Program-made: the position numbers and the translations under genes
Notes under the pieces: model-generated
Seen by the model: only the letters and a program-made list of their open reading frames with translations
Told to the model about the DNA's origin: nothing
The model's database searches: none
Shown here: positions 27,563-37,210 of the stretch, piece by piece
Numbering within the stretch: position 1 is the stretch's first letter
How the letters are laid out: every line of letters begins with the position of its first letter
NCBI RefSeq assembly: GCF_000420085.1
Contig: NZ_ATUG01000001.1
Location: 868,001 to 932,000, forward strand
Origin: Desulfospira joergensenii DSM 10085
Lineage (GTDB): Bacteria > Desulfobacterota > Desulfobacteria > Desulfobacterales > Desulfobacteraceae
DNA length: 64,000 nucleotides
Direction of reading: 5' to 3'

Positions 27563-28330
27563 ATGGAATCCACAAAATATTTTTCAGGCATTTCCCTTTT
27601 TATCTTTTTGGTATTTTTTCCGGCCCTTTTAGCGGCATCCGAAAGCTATATAGGCATCTGGAAACGGGACAGCCATTACCTGAACGAAAGACTCATGGGA
27701 AGGGAACCGGCGTCTCTTGTCATCACGACGGATGCGTTTAACAAGGTGGTCAAGGCCCCGCCGGAACAGGCATGCGGAATGAGCGCTTCCCTGTCGGTCC
27801 AGGGGGACAAACTCCATACCAGGGTGGTGGTCTCTTCCTGCCCTTCGACCATTCCCGCGGGAAAGGAAATTACATATACCTACCAGGTAAGTGCCGGGAA
27901 AATGACCCTGACCCATGCCTCTTCCCGGGGCCGGGTCAAGGAAATATTTTCCAAAGAGGTCCAGGCAGGCACCCCCGGAAGTACACAAGCCGAACCCTGC
28001 GCCCATCCTTATTGCGGCACCTGGCTCAGGACGGCCACCTATGTTGGCGGGAAACTGACTCACACAGAGCCGTCCACGGCCGTAATTACCGATAAAACCT
28101 ATTGGGCCGTGGCTGCGGCCTGCTATAACCTCCTGGATATCATGTCCGTGGAAGAGACCCGTGTTCTCCTGAAGATGGTCCGCCACAATTGTCCGACCCC
28201 CGCCGGATTCATGCCCCCGGGGCACCTGGTGCCGGGAACCTGGAAACTGACCGAAAACGGTGAAAAACTCTCCATCATTGATACCAATTACGGGGTGGCC
28301 GTGACCACGGATTTCAAGAGATTGAAATAA
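27563..28330 (+). CDS. Secreted protein with two lipocalin-like repeats
   Basis: 255 residues from ATG 27563, which follows AAGGAGC; an earlier in-frame opening at 27464 has no ribosome site. The N-terminus is a signal peptide (FLVFFPALLAAS, cleavage near residue 26). The mature part repeats itself: GIWKRDSHYLNERL...PASLVIT and GTWLRTATYVGGKLTHTEPS share the G-T/I-W-x-R opening and a following VIT strand about 125 residues apart. Each repeat has a Cys pair. Start-of-domain GxW resembles lipocalin-type barrels. Ligand and role unknown. Confidence 0.7.
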   Translation: MESTKYFSGISLFIFLVFFPALLAASESYIGIWKRDSHYLNERLMGREPASLVITTDAFNKVVKAPPEQACGMSASLSVQGDKLHTRVVVSSCPSTIPAGKEITYTYQVSAGKMTLTHASSRGRVKEIFSKEVQAGTPGSTQAEPCAHPYCGTWLRTATYVGGKLTHTEPSTAVITDKTYWAVAAACYNLLDIMSVEETRVLLKMVRHNCPTPAGFMPPGHLVPGTWKLTENGEKLSIIDTNYGVAVTTDFKRLK

Positions 28331-28460
28331 CCTCCCCGGGAGGATCTCCTGCCATATAAAGGACGAACCCGTTTAGGCTTCTTTCTGCCCAGGCAACAGC
28401 CAGGTGAAGTGGCTGGACAGATTCTGATCCGGTGAAATAATAGAGGGTTGAAAATTTTCC

Positions 28461-28489
28461 TTGTTTCTAGGGCCGATTAATTCTATAAG
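28461..28489 (+). promoter_or_regulatory. Candidate sigma-70 promoter of ppaC
   Basis: TTGTTT (28461-28466) and TATAAG (28484-28489) are separated by 17 bp, about 108 nt before the ppaC start. Reasonable but imperfect match; alternatives in this AT-rich leader cannot be excluded. Confidence 0.4.
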
Positions 28490-28596
28490 ATACTCTGATT
28501 TTCAGGGGAAGATCTACGTTTAAATTTATGATGATTTCCGGGAAGGGAATCATCCAATTATATAACCATGATATAAAGAAATTTAGGAGGTTTTGT

Positions 28597-29517
28597 ATGT
28601 CAACTTTGGTATTTGGTCACAAAAATCCGGATACGGATTCCGTTACTGCTGCTATCGCACTTGCTGATCTTAAAACAAAACTGGGGGAAGCCGCTTCACC
28701 TGCCGTACAGGGTGAACTCAACCCGGAATCCAAGTTTGTCCTTGATAAATACGGTGTTGCCGCTCCTGCAGTGGTCACTTCCTATGCCGGTAAGGACGTA
28801 TACCTGGTGGACCATTCCGACCTGGCCCAGAGCCCGGACGACCTGGGCGATGCCAATATCCTCGGCATCGTGGACCATCACAAACTGGGGGATGTAACCA
28901 CGGGACAACCCCTGGAATGCTGGATCTGGCCTGTCGGCTGCACCGGTACCGTGATCGCATCCATGTATGATTACTTTGGAATCGAAATCCCCAAGGATAT
29001 CGCAGGCATCATGCTCTGCGCCATCCTTTCCGATACGGTCATCTTCAAATCCGCCACCTGTACGGACAAGGACAAGGAAGTCTGTACCAAACTGGCAAAG
29101 ATCTGCGGCGAAAGCGATCTGGAAGCCCTTGGCATTGAGATGTTCAAGGTAAAATCCGCCGTTGAAGGAACTCCGGTCCGCGAACTGGTTCTCCGGGACT
29201 ACAAAGATTTTAACATGAGCGGAAAGGGCGTGGGCTGTGGTCAGCTCGAGCTGGTTGATCTTTCCATCGTTGACGGCATCAAGGCGGATCTGGAAAAGGA
29301 TATCCGGGATCTGAAAGCGGAAAAAGGGCACCACACCGTTCTGCTCATGCTCACCGATATCATGAAGGAAGGGACCGAACTTTTGGTGGCATCCGATGAC
29401 GAATCCGTTGTGGAAAAAGCCTTCGGGGAAAAACCCGTGGACGGAAAATGCTGGCTGCCCGGCATCATGAGCCGTAAAAAACAGATCATCCCTGATCTGG
29501 AAAAAGTATTTGGATAA
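28597..29517 (+). CDS. ppaC: Manganese-dependent inorganic pyrophosphatase
   Basis: 306 residues from ATG 28597 behind a strong AGGAGG. DHH phosphoesterase family II pyrophosphatase: metal motif GHKNPDTDS at the N-terminus, the DHH motif in GIVDHHKLGD, and the C-terminal substrate motif SRKKQ. It hydrolyses PPi to phosphate in the cytoplasm, which in a sulfate reducer would also pull sulfate activation; no CBS insert is present. It is monocistronic, closed by the terminator at 29547. Confidence 0.95.
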   Translation: MSTLVFGHKNPDTDSVTAAIALADLKTKLGEAASPAVQGELNPESKFVLDKYGVAAPAVVTSYAGKDVYLVDHSDLAQSPDDLGDANILGIVDHHKLGDVTTGQPLECWIWPVGCTGTVIASMYDYFGIEIPKDIAGIMLCAILSDTVIFKSATCTDKDKEVCTKLAKICGESDLEALGIEMFKVKSAVEGTPVRELVLRDYKDFNMSGKGVGCGQLELVDLSIVDGIKADLEKDIRDLKAEKGHHTVLLMLTDIMKEGTELLVASDDESVVEKAFGEKPVDGKCWLPGIMSRKKQIIPDLEKVFG

Positions 29518-29546
29518 GCCTGTATCCAAGATCTGAAAGATAAGGG

Positions 29547-29578
29547 GGGGCTGGAACATATGTTCCAGCCCCTCTTTT
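29547..29578 (+). terminator. Rho-independent terminator of ppaC
   Basis: GGGGCTGGAACA (29547-29558) and TGTTCCAGCCCC (29561-29572) form a perfect 12-bp stem with a 2-base loop, followed by TCTTTT. Confidence 0.9.
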
Positions 29579-29625
29579 AATTTAAACAGGAAAAAATTAC
29601 TGAAGCGGACCAGGCGAAAATCGCC

Positions 29626-31593
29626 TTAAGCACTGGCTTTGGCCATGGAGTTGAACACCGAGTCGAGTTTCTCCGACAGCATGGCCACATCAAAGGGCTT
29701 CAGGATAAAGTCGTTACACCCCTTTTCCAGCATTTCGTTGATCTCCTCTTCCCGGCTGTAGCCCGAAGAAACCAGGACGCGGATCCCGGGCCGGATCTTT
29801 TTCATCATCTCATAGGTCTCATACCCGCTCATCTCGGGCATGACCATGTCCAGAATCACCAGGTCGATGTCTGCGCCGCTCTTTTCCACGATCCTGACCG
29901 CCTCCAGGCCGCTGCCGGCCGGGATGACCTTATATCCCAGGGTCTTGATCATCTCCGAACAGACTTCGATCACGCCCTTTTCATCATCTACCAGAAGAAC
30001 CGATCCCTTGCCGCTGATAATTTTTTCATCTTCATCCGCTGCCCTGCCTCCGGTCTTGACGGCTGTCTCCTGGGCCGGGACATAGAACATGAAAGAAGAG
30101 CCCCTGCCCGGTTCGCTGCTCACTTGAAAGCAGCCTTCATGGCTTTTGATAATGCCGTAGGCAGTTGCCAGGCCCAGCCCGGTTCCCTGGCCCCGTTCCT
30201 TGGTCGTGAAAAAAGGATCAAATATCTGGAGCATGGTATCTTTATCCATGCCGATGCCGGTATCGGAAACGCTGATCTTCACATAGGGACCGGTCTTTTC
30301 AAGGCCGAATTCTCTCAGCTGGGAGGACTCAATATGGACGTTCTCCGAACTGATGATAATTTTCCCGCCCTTGGGCATGGCCTGCCATGCATTGACATAG
30401 AGATTGAGCAGAACCTGTTTGATCTGGCCTTCATTGACCACGCTTCCCCATAAATTCTTTTCCAGGCGCTGGTCAATGGTGATGTCCTTTTTGGTCCTGG
30501 AGAACATCTTGGCCGACATCTTGAGGAGATAATTCAAATTTATCAGATTTGCCTCACGGAAGCTTTTCTGGGCAAAGCCCAGAAGCTGTCTGGCCATCTC
30601 AGCACCCGAGGCCACATACTCATCAATATTGGACAGGCGCTTAAACTCCACACTGCTCTTTTCAAACCCGTGCTTTACCAGGGATGCATATCCCTGGATT
30701 CCCATGAGGATATTGTTGAAATCATGGGCAATCCCCCCGGCCAGGGTGCCGATGGCCTCCATTTTCTGGGACTGGCGGAGCTGTGCCTCCAGGTTGATCC
30801 TCTCGGTCATATCCCTGGCAACCGCGTAGACCCCCTTTTTTTCCTCCCGGCTCCCGCCGGCAGGCAGATGCATGGGAGAGGCCTTGAGTTCGATAAAGGC
30901 AAAATTAGAGGCATAGGGTGTGGCGGCAGACAACTCTTTTTTGGCCCGCTTGAACCTAAAATTAATCTCCTGACCTTCCTGGCTTGGGGGAATCAAGGCT
31001 TCTGTCTTGGGCCGGTCCTCCTTGTGGACCAGATCCTCGAAGGAAGTTCCCAGAAGGGTCTTTCTGGGAAATCCGAGAAGCCTTTCAAACTGATCATTGA
31101 TAAAGGTGAACCGCCCCTTCTCGTCCAGGGTAAAGATCAGGTCCGGGGAATTGTTCACCATGTTCTCGTATTGTTTTTCCGACGCCTCCAGGCGGGCCGC
31201 CACAGCTTTTTTATCCGCCAGAAGCCTGGCCTGGGCAAGGGCGTTTTTGACTGTTTTTATGAGCTCGGCATATTCAAAGGGTTTTTTAAGATAATCCCAG
31301 GCCCCTTCCTTCAGGGCCTTTACCGCAGATTCAACCGAGGCAAACCCGGTCATGATGATGATGAGTGTCTCGCTGTTTTTCCGGAGGATGCGTTCCATGG
31401 TCTCATACCCGTTGAGTTCAGGCATGCTGATATCCAGGAGGACCAGGTCAAAATGCTGCTGCTCAAACAATGCCAGGGCCTGGGCCCCGTTTTGAGCCTC
31501 CACGGTATCATACCCCTCCCTTTTCAGACAACGGCTGATATTATCAACGATCCTTGATTCGTCATCAACAACGAGGATGTTTTCAGGTTTCAT
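29626..31593 (-). CDS. Hybrid sensor kinase: receiver-PAS-histidine kinase-receiver
   Basis: 655 residues, cytoplasmic, with no membrane helix. Order: receiver 1 (1-120; VLLDISMPELNG, KKPF), PAS (about 140-265; NSPDLIFTLDEKGRFTFIND), HisKA with H-box IAHDFNNILMG near residue 290, ATPase domain with N and G boxes (GTGLGLATAYGI), and receiver 2 (about 530-650; VILDMVMPEMSG, LKPF). A receiver at each end suggests that it takes part in a phosphorelay and is itself controlled by another kinase. No output regulator is adjacent; the single receiver at 3586 is far away. The signal is unknown. Confidence 0.9.
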   Translation of the reverse strand: MKPENILVVDDESRIVDNISRCLKREGYDTVEAQNGAQALALFEQQHFDLVLLDISMPELNGYETMERILRKNSETLIIIMTGFASVESAVKALKEGAWDYLKKPFEYAELIKTVKNALAQARLLADKKAVAARLEASEKQYENMVNNSPDLIFTLDEKGRFTFINDQFERLLGFPRKTLLGTSFEDLVHKEDRPKTEALIPPSQEGQEINFRFKRAKKELSAATPYASNFAFIELKASPMHLPAGGSREEKKGVYAVARDMTERINLEAQLRQSQKMEAIGTLAGGIAHDFNNILMGIQGYASLVKHGFEKSSVEFKRLSNIDEYVASGAEMARQLLGFAQKSFREANLINLNYLLKMSAKMFSRTKKDITIDQRLEKNLWGSVVNEGQIKQVLLNLYVNAWQAMPKGGKIIISSENVHIESSQLREFGLEKTGPYVKISVSDTGIGMDKDTMLQIFDPFFTTKERGQGTGLGLATAYGIIKSHEGCFQVSSEPGRGSSFMFYVPAQETAVKTGGRAADEDEKIISGKGSVLLVDDEKGVIEVCSEMIKTLGYKVIPAGSGLEAVRIVEKSGADIDLVILDMVMPEMSGYETYEMMKKIRPGIRVLVSSGYSREEEINEMLEKGCNDFILKPFDVAMLSEKLDSVFNSMAKASA

Positions 31594-31684
31594 ATATCTT
31601 AAAATACCATTAAAATTACGCCGGTTTTATGCCGGTAGAGTTGCAAGCGACACTCATCCAAAAGGCTGACTCAGCCACAAAAGC

Positions 31685-33733
31685 TCAGCCATTGATCAAT
31701 CCGGATTTTTCATAGCAGACCAGTCCGCACCGAAGACACCTGTTGGCCTCTTCATGGGCCTGGTCAGTGGAAAAACCCGTTGAAAAATCATCTTTTGTCT
31801 CCTCCCTGTTTTCCGCAGGGACAAGGAGATTTTTGGGGGATGCCTCCACATGGTTTAAAAACCGGACATCCTGGAGGATTGTCTTTTCCGTGACCATGTC
31901 GGACCGGTCCTGGAACTCAATGCCGTAAACCAGATGATGCATGGCAGCGGCAGCCTTTCTTCCTCCGTTGATTGCGGTAACGGCCGAAGAGTACTCGGAT
32001 ATCACATCCTGGCTGGACAAAAGTCCGGATTCCCGGTTTGAATCCGGCTTCTTGGGCAGTTCCACGCCTTCCCAGACAAGGGCTTTGTCCGGATCCGGAT
32101 CCGCCTCCTCTTCTTCCTGGGCCGCCGGGACAAAGACAAGCTCAGGGAATCTTCCTGAGCCGATGATCAGGGTGTCGGTATCAATCACCTGTTTTTCCCC
32201 TGTATCCAGCTCCAGATATTCAACACCAATAAGATTTTCATCTTGTCCCATCAATTTGGTAATGCCCGTATTGTAAAGGATGGTAACACCCTGTTCGGAC
32301 AACCCCTCTAAGGTGGCCTTGTCAAAGGAAGAGTCTTCCGGTGCTTTTCTGGAAATCACCGTGATCTTGTCCGTCCCCTTTTCCTTCAGGAGTTTCACCG
32401 CATCGGGCAGCCGAACCCCGCCGCCGGCAATCACAACCTTTTTCCCGCAATTGATCTCCAGGCTCTTTTCCGAGGCGCTCCGCAAAAGGTCAATGAGAAG
32501 AAAGGTGGACGGAAACACATTGGCCGGCGTATATATATCGTTTCTGGCCAGCCTGGAGTCCCAGCCCCCGGTCGCCACGGCCACGGCCTCAAAACCCTCT
32601 TTTAAAAGACCGGGTATGGTGAAATCCACCCCTGCCTTTACTTCTGTTTTCACATTGACGCCCATATCCAGAATCCCCTGGATATCCCAGTCAAGGACAT
32701 CCATGGAAAGTCGTTCCCTGGCAATGGCCATTCTCAGGATCCCCCCCAGCCGGTCCGTTGACTCAAAAACCGTGGGATCATGTCCCAGCCTGGCGGAAAA
32801 ATAGGCAGCAGAAAGGCCTTCGACCCCGCCGCCGATCACGGCCAGTTTCTTTCCCGTTTCCGGGGCTTTATAGGGCTGGATCCGCTTGTCCTGGTTCATC
32901 TCAAAATCACAGACAAACCGCTTTAAATTATTGATGGCCACGGACTCATCCTGGAGCAGCCTTCGGCAGTTGAACTCGCAGGTGGCCGGGCATATCCTGG
33001 AAATCACGGTCGGGAAAGGCATTCTTTCCTTTATCACCTGCAGGGATCCGTGGTAATCCCCCTCCTTGATCAGGCGGACATACTCTTTGATATCGATGCC
33101 CGAGGGGCATGCCCTCTGGCAGGGGGTGATGCAGTCGCTCCGGGTATACTCCCGGATGATGCGCCGGGTCACAGAGGTCAGGCGGATGATGTTCTTGGGG
33201 CAGATCTTCTCACAGGCCCCGCATCCGGTGCATTTTTCCTGGTCCACCTTTGGAAGGCCGTCTTCCCCCATGCTCAAGGCCCCGAACTGGCAGGCAGTGA
33301 CGCAGGTTCCAAGCCCCAGGCATCCGATCCTGCAGACCTTCATCCCGCCCATGAGCATGGCCGCGGCCCGGCAGTCCCGGATCCCGTGGTAGATATAGTT
33401 TAAATCGGCCTTGTCCTTGGAGTAATAGCATCCCGGACCGGCAAACTCGGGTTCCTTGTCAGACACGGAAACCCCCATGATAGCGGCAATGGCCAGGGCC
33501 ACATCCTCTCCGGCCGCCACACAGGAATTGACGTCCTGCTCTCCCTTGGCAATGGCCTCGGCATTGGCCGAGCAGCCGGGAAAGCCGCACCCCCCGCAGT
33601 TGGCTCCGGGAAGTCCATCGTTTATGGCAACAACCTTTGGATCCTCATATACATAAAAAGCTTTTGAAGCAATCACCAGAACCGTGCCGATTGCTATTCC
33701 CAACCCGCCCATCATCAAAATTGACTGAACCAT
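31685..33733 (-). CDS. RnfB-like ferredoxin domain fused to GltD-type FAD oxidoreductase
   Basis: 682 residues. Residues 5-27 form a membrane anchor. RnfB-type Fe-S domain follows (Cys46, 49, 54, 71 in ANCGGCGFPGC), then 4Fe-4S motifs around CRIGCLGLGTCVTAC and CTGCGACEKIC. Next is a GltD/dihydropyrimidine dehydrogenase-like Fe-S domain (CQRACPSGID, CPATCEFNCRR) and an FAD/NAD(P) domain (VIGGGVEGLSAAY, VIAGGGVRLPDA). The end has CLRCGLVC. It should pass electrons between a pyridine nucleotide and ferredoxin or a membrane partner. No other rnf gene is near, so it is an orphan RnfB-like unit. It is divergent from the formate dehydrogenase over 236 bp, which suggests a shared role. Confidence 0.85.
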   Translation of the reverse strand: MVQSILMMGGLGIAIGTVLVIASKAFYVYEDPKVVAINDGLPGANCGGCGFPGCSANAEAIAKGEQDVNSCVAAGEDVALAIAAIMGVSVSDKEPEFAGPGCYYSKDKADLNYIYHGIRDCRAAAMLMGGMKVCRIGCLGLGTCVTACQFGALSMGEDGLPKVDQEKCTGCGACEKICPKNIIRLTSVTRRIIREYTRSDCITPCQRACPSGIDIKEYVRLIKEGDYHGSLQVIKERMPFPTVISRICPATCEFNCRRLLQDESVAINNLKRFVCDFEMNQDKRIQPYKAPETGKKLAVIGGGVEGLSAAYFSARLGHDPTVFESTDRLGGILRMAIARERLSMDVLDWDIQGILDMGVNVKTEVKAGVDFTIPGLLKEGFEAVAVATGGWDSRLARNDIYTPANVFPSTFLLIDLLRSASEKSLEINCGKKVVIAGGGVRLPDAVKLLKEKGTDKITVISRKAPEDSSFDKATLEGLSEQGVTILYNTGITKLMGQDENLIGVEYLELDTGEKQVIDTDTLIIGSGRFPELVFVPAAQEEEEADPDPDKALVWEGVELPKKPDSNRESGLLSSQDVISEYSSAVTAINGGRKAAAAMHHLVYGIEFQDRSDMVTEKTILQDVRFLNHVEASPKNLLVPAENREETKDDFSTGFSTDQAHEEANRCLRCGLVCYEKSGLING

Positions 33734-33969
33734 TTGTCCATCCTTATCCCTATGAATGTCCTGGCAAATTCCGCCCGAAATTTTTCCACTACTGTATAGT
33801 CATCCCAATTAAGAAAAGTCAATAATACCAATGAAATTTATTTTATTTCTCATATCCGCCTCCGGCCATGGAGGGTTAATCTTGACAACAAACAGGGGAT
33901 GGGATAGGTATTATGCGTTGTCCAGGAAAAGCAGCGAAAATGTTATAAATTCAATCCAGGAAGAGATCT

Positions 33970-36738
33970 ATGGAAACCAATATTATAACGATAAATGAGA
34001 ATAAACTGGCCTTTGAACCTGGTGAAACCATTCTTGAAGTTGCCCAGCGCAATAAAATCGACATCCCCACCCTCTGCCATTTAAAGAATACCATTCCCAC
34101 CAATACGTGCAAGATCTGTGTGGTGGAGATAAAGGGAGAGGACGGACTTGTGGAGTCATGCGTGGCCAAGGCCGAGCCGGGAATGGTAATTCTTTCCGAA
34201 TCTCCCAGGGTGGTCCGGGACCGGCAGAAGACCATCGGCAGGATGCTGGCTTCGGGGAATCACAATTGCGCCATCCGGGATTTTGACACTTTGGACTGGA
34301 CCTCATTCCAGCTCGGCGTTCTCAAGGACGACGGGAAAGAAGACCTGTGTCCGGTCTGGGGGGACTGTGAACTCCAGGACCTGGCCTATCGGTACCAGGT
34401 AAAGACAAGGGGCATGCCCCTGAATGCCTGTTCCCATGAGACCGAAAGGGCCAATCCGTTCATTATCAGGGACTTTTCAAGGTGCATCCTCTGCGGCCGG
34501 TGTATCAAGGCCTGCCGTGAGATCCAGGTAAATGACGCCATTGAATTCGGTCATATGGAAGAGATCCCCAAAATCATCACCAAGGACGATAAGCATCTCA
34601 AGGATTCCGACTGTGTCTTCTGCGGAGAATGCCTCCAGGTCTGCCCGGTGGGTGCCCTGATTCCGGACAGGGCGTTTAGGGATGACCGGTTCAAGCCGAC
34701 CCAGAAAGTGAGGACCACCTGCTCTTTCTGCGGAGTGGGCTGCCAGATGGATCTCTTTGTCCAGGACAATACAATCGTTAAGATTGACGGTGCGGATCCG
34801 GATCTGCCCCCCAACAACGCCAGCCTCTGCGTCAAAGGACGGTTTGGATATGATTTTGTCAATGCTCCGGACCGCCTGACCCAGCCCCTGATCAAAAAGG
34901 ACGGAAAGCTGGTCCAAGCCTCCTGGGACGAAGCCCTTGACCTGGTGGCCCAGAAATTCACGGCCATCCGGGATGAGGCAGGACCGGATGCCATGGGCGT
35001 GCTGACCTCTGCCCGGACCACCAATGAAGACAACTATATTGCCCAGAAATTTACCCGGGCCGTATTAAAGACAAACAATATCGATCATTGCGCCCGGCTG
35101 TGACACAGCTCCACCGTAGCCGGTCTGGCTGCAGCATTTGGAAGCGGTGCAATGACCAACACCATTGCAGACATTGAAGAATCAGATTTTATCCTGGTAA
35201 CCGGATCCAATACCACGGAAAATCACCCGGTCCTGTCTGGCTTTGTCAAACGTGCCGTACTCAAGGGCAAAAAACTGACGGTCATCGATCCCAGAAAGGT
35301 AAAACTCACCGAGTATGCCGACAGATGGCTCCGGCCTTTCCCAGGCACCGATATCGCCTGGATCAACGGCCTCATCCACGTCATCATCAAAGAAGATCTC
35401 CAGGATAAGGCCTTTATCGAGGAACGGACCGAGAACTTTGAGGCCCTGAGGGAGATCGCTGAAAAATACACACCCGAACATGTGGAAAAGATCACCGGCA
35501 TAAAAGCCGAAGATCTTGTGGAGACGGCCAGGGGTTTTGCCCGGGCCGGTGCGGCCTCCATCCTCTACTGCATGGGCATCACCCAGCATACCTGCGGCAC
35601 GGATAATGTCAAGTCCCTGGCCAACCTGTCCATGCTCTGCGGACACCTGGGCAAACCCGGGGGCGGAGTCAATCCCCTGCGGGGGCAGAACAACGTCCAG
35701 GGGGCCTGCGACATGGGAGGCCTGCCCAATGTCTTCACGGCCTACCAGGCTGTAGCCAGCGATGAGGCCCGGATGAAATACGAGACGGCCTGGAAAGTTT
35801 CAGGCATGTCCCCCACTCCCGGGCTCACGGCCACGGAGATGTTCCAGGCCGCCCATGACGGCAGCCTGAAATCCCTGTTCGTCATCGGTGAAAATCCCAT
35901 GGTGTCTGATCCGGACCTGAACCATGCCAAGAAAGCCCTGACCAACCTGGATTTCCTGGTGGTACAGGATATTTTCCTGACTGAAACCTCGGAACTGGCC
36001 GATGTGGTCCTGCCGGCCTTCTGCTTCGCGGAAAAGGACGGAACCTTTACCAATTCCGAACGCCGGGTCCAACGGGTCAGAAAGGCCGTGGAAGCTCCTG
36101 GAGAGGCCCGTCAGGACTGGGAGATCATCTGCGCCATAGCCGGCCGCATGGGATATGAACTCAAGTATGAGGACAGCCATGAGATCTTTAAGGAGATCTG
36201 TGCGGTGACCCCCTCCTACAAGGGCATTACCTGGGAGAGGATCGATAAGGTCGGGATCCACTGGCCCTGCCCGGATGAGAACCATCCCGGCACGCCCATC
36301 CTCCATACGGCCCAGTTCACCCGGGGCAAAGGTTTTTTCCACGCCATAGAACATGCACCGCCGGCGGAGCTGACCGATGACAAATACCCCTATGTCCTGA
36401 CCACGGGCAGGGTCTTGTACCACTACCATACCGGGACCATGACCATGCGGACCCAGGGCCTGAACCAGTTGTCTCCCGAATGTTTCGTGGAGATCTCTGC
36501 CAACGATGCCAACGCTCTCGGCCTTGATACCGGGGCAAGGGTCAATGTCTGCTCCAGAAGGGGAAGGATCACGGCCAAACTCAAGGTTTCATCCAAGGCC
36601 GTGGACGGCACCATCTTCATCCCCTTCCACTTTGCCAAGGCCGCGGCCAACAAGCTGACCAACGCCCAGATGGACCCCACGGCCAAGATCCCCGAGTTCA
36701 AGGTCTGCGCCATCAATATCGAACCCAGCGCAGCCTAA
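33970..36738 (+). CDS. fdhA: Selenocysteine formate dehydrogenase, catalytic subunit with NuoG-like N-terminus
   Basis: A single 922-residue protein if the in-frame TGA at 35101-35103 is read as selenocysteine (residue 378); the frame is the same on both sides. The N-terminus has a 2Fe-2S domain (Cys36, 47, 50, 64), a His/Cys cluster (His98, Cys100, Cys127, Cys133) and two 4Fe-4S sets (Cys172-182, Cys215-225), as in NuoG. The Mo/W-bis-MGD part starts with CSFCGVGC (Cys251-258) and Sec sits in the usual ARL-U-HSSTVAG context. It should interconvert formate and CO2 and feed the methyl branch. No signal peptide, so cytoplasmic. No separate NADH or hydrogenase subunit is adjacent; the divergent RnfB-like flavoprotein is a candidate electron partner. 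Confidence 0.95.
35101..35140 (+). promoter_or_regulatory. Bacterial SECIS element directing Sec insertion
   Basis: Directly after the UGA, GTAGCC (35116-35121) pairs with GGCTGC (35127-35132; one G-U) around a GGTCT loop (35122-35126). The stem position and the GGUCU apex are like the SECIS of E. coli fdhF. It should bind SelB and deliver Sec-tRNA. Confidence 0.92.
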
Positions 36739-36760
36739 GCTTATTCGTTTATAACACCCG

Positions 36761-36798
36761 CCCCTGATATCTGCATCTGCAGATATCAGGGGTTTTTT
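36761..36798 (+). terminator. Rho-independent terminator of fdhA
   Basis: CCCCTGATATCTGCA (36761-36775) and its exact complement (36778-36792) form a 15-bp stem with a 2-base loop, followed by TTTTTT. Confidence 0.95.
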
Positions 36799-36823
36799 AT
36801 TTAAACCCGATTTAAGTGAACCC

Positions 36824-36957
36824 GGCAGCGGACGGGGCGGGGCGTTCTGCTCAATTGCCTCCGGCCGTCCTGGCCTCCGGCAAAGCGAAGATGCCCGGTT
36901 CTTTTGATCCTGACACCCCGGCCATCAACGCCGCTCCACCCCGCCCCTCCCGCTTCC
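36824..36957. repeat. GC-rich long imperfect palindrome
   Basis: The 19-base arm at 36824-36842 (core GGGGCGGGG) matches the complement of 36939-36957 (core CCCCGCCCC) at 16 of 19 positions. Between them TTGC and GGCAA flank a Pro-codon-like GCCTCCGG repeat that can pair again. It lies between the fdhA terminator and the toxin-antitoxin promoter; a small CTCCGA-AAA-TCGGAG hairpin follows at 37051-37065. I see no gene in 36799-37146. It could be a mobile palindromic unit. Confidence 0.45.
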
Positions 36958-37146
36958 GGATCCCCTGGCATAACAACCGAGCCCTGATAGTCTTGAAGGT
37001 TGAACAACATCATTCCGTACGGATTTTAACATTTCGGTTTATATAATCCTGCTCCGAAAATCGGAGGCATGGTTACGATTTGCACATTTACATGTTTTTG
37101 AATCAAAAAAACGAGCTGTTCAATTCATTATCTATATTGGTTTCAT

Positions 37147-37181
37147 TTGACATTCTTCTAATTTAGCAATATCATTATTGC
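37147..37181 (+). promoter_or_regulatory. Promoter and operator of the RES/Xre module
   Basis: TTGACA (37147-37152) and TATCAT (37170-37175) lie 17 bp apart, a strong sigma-70 match 36 nt before the antitoxin start. The -10 box is inside the perfect inverted repeat GCAATA-TCAT-TATTGC (37166-37181), a natural operator for autorepression by the antitoxin or the toxin-antitoxin complex. Confidence 0.7.
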
Positions 37182-37210
37182 AAAATAGCAACACAACAAG
37201 GGGTGTTATT

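Noticed and set aside
33882..33914. TTGACA promoter for the formate dehydrogenase
   Set aside because: The best -10 (TATTAT) is 21 bp away and the 17-bp alternative (TAGGTA) is poor, so it was not listed as a feature.
33970..36738. Two separate genes or a nonsense mutation in formate dehydrogenase
   Set aside because: The frame is the same on both sides of the TGA, the context is ARL-x-HSSTVAG, and a SECIS hairpin with GGUCU loop follows, so selenocysteine explains it.
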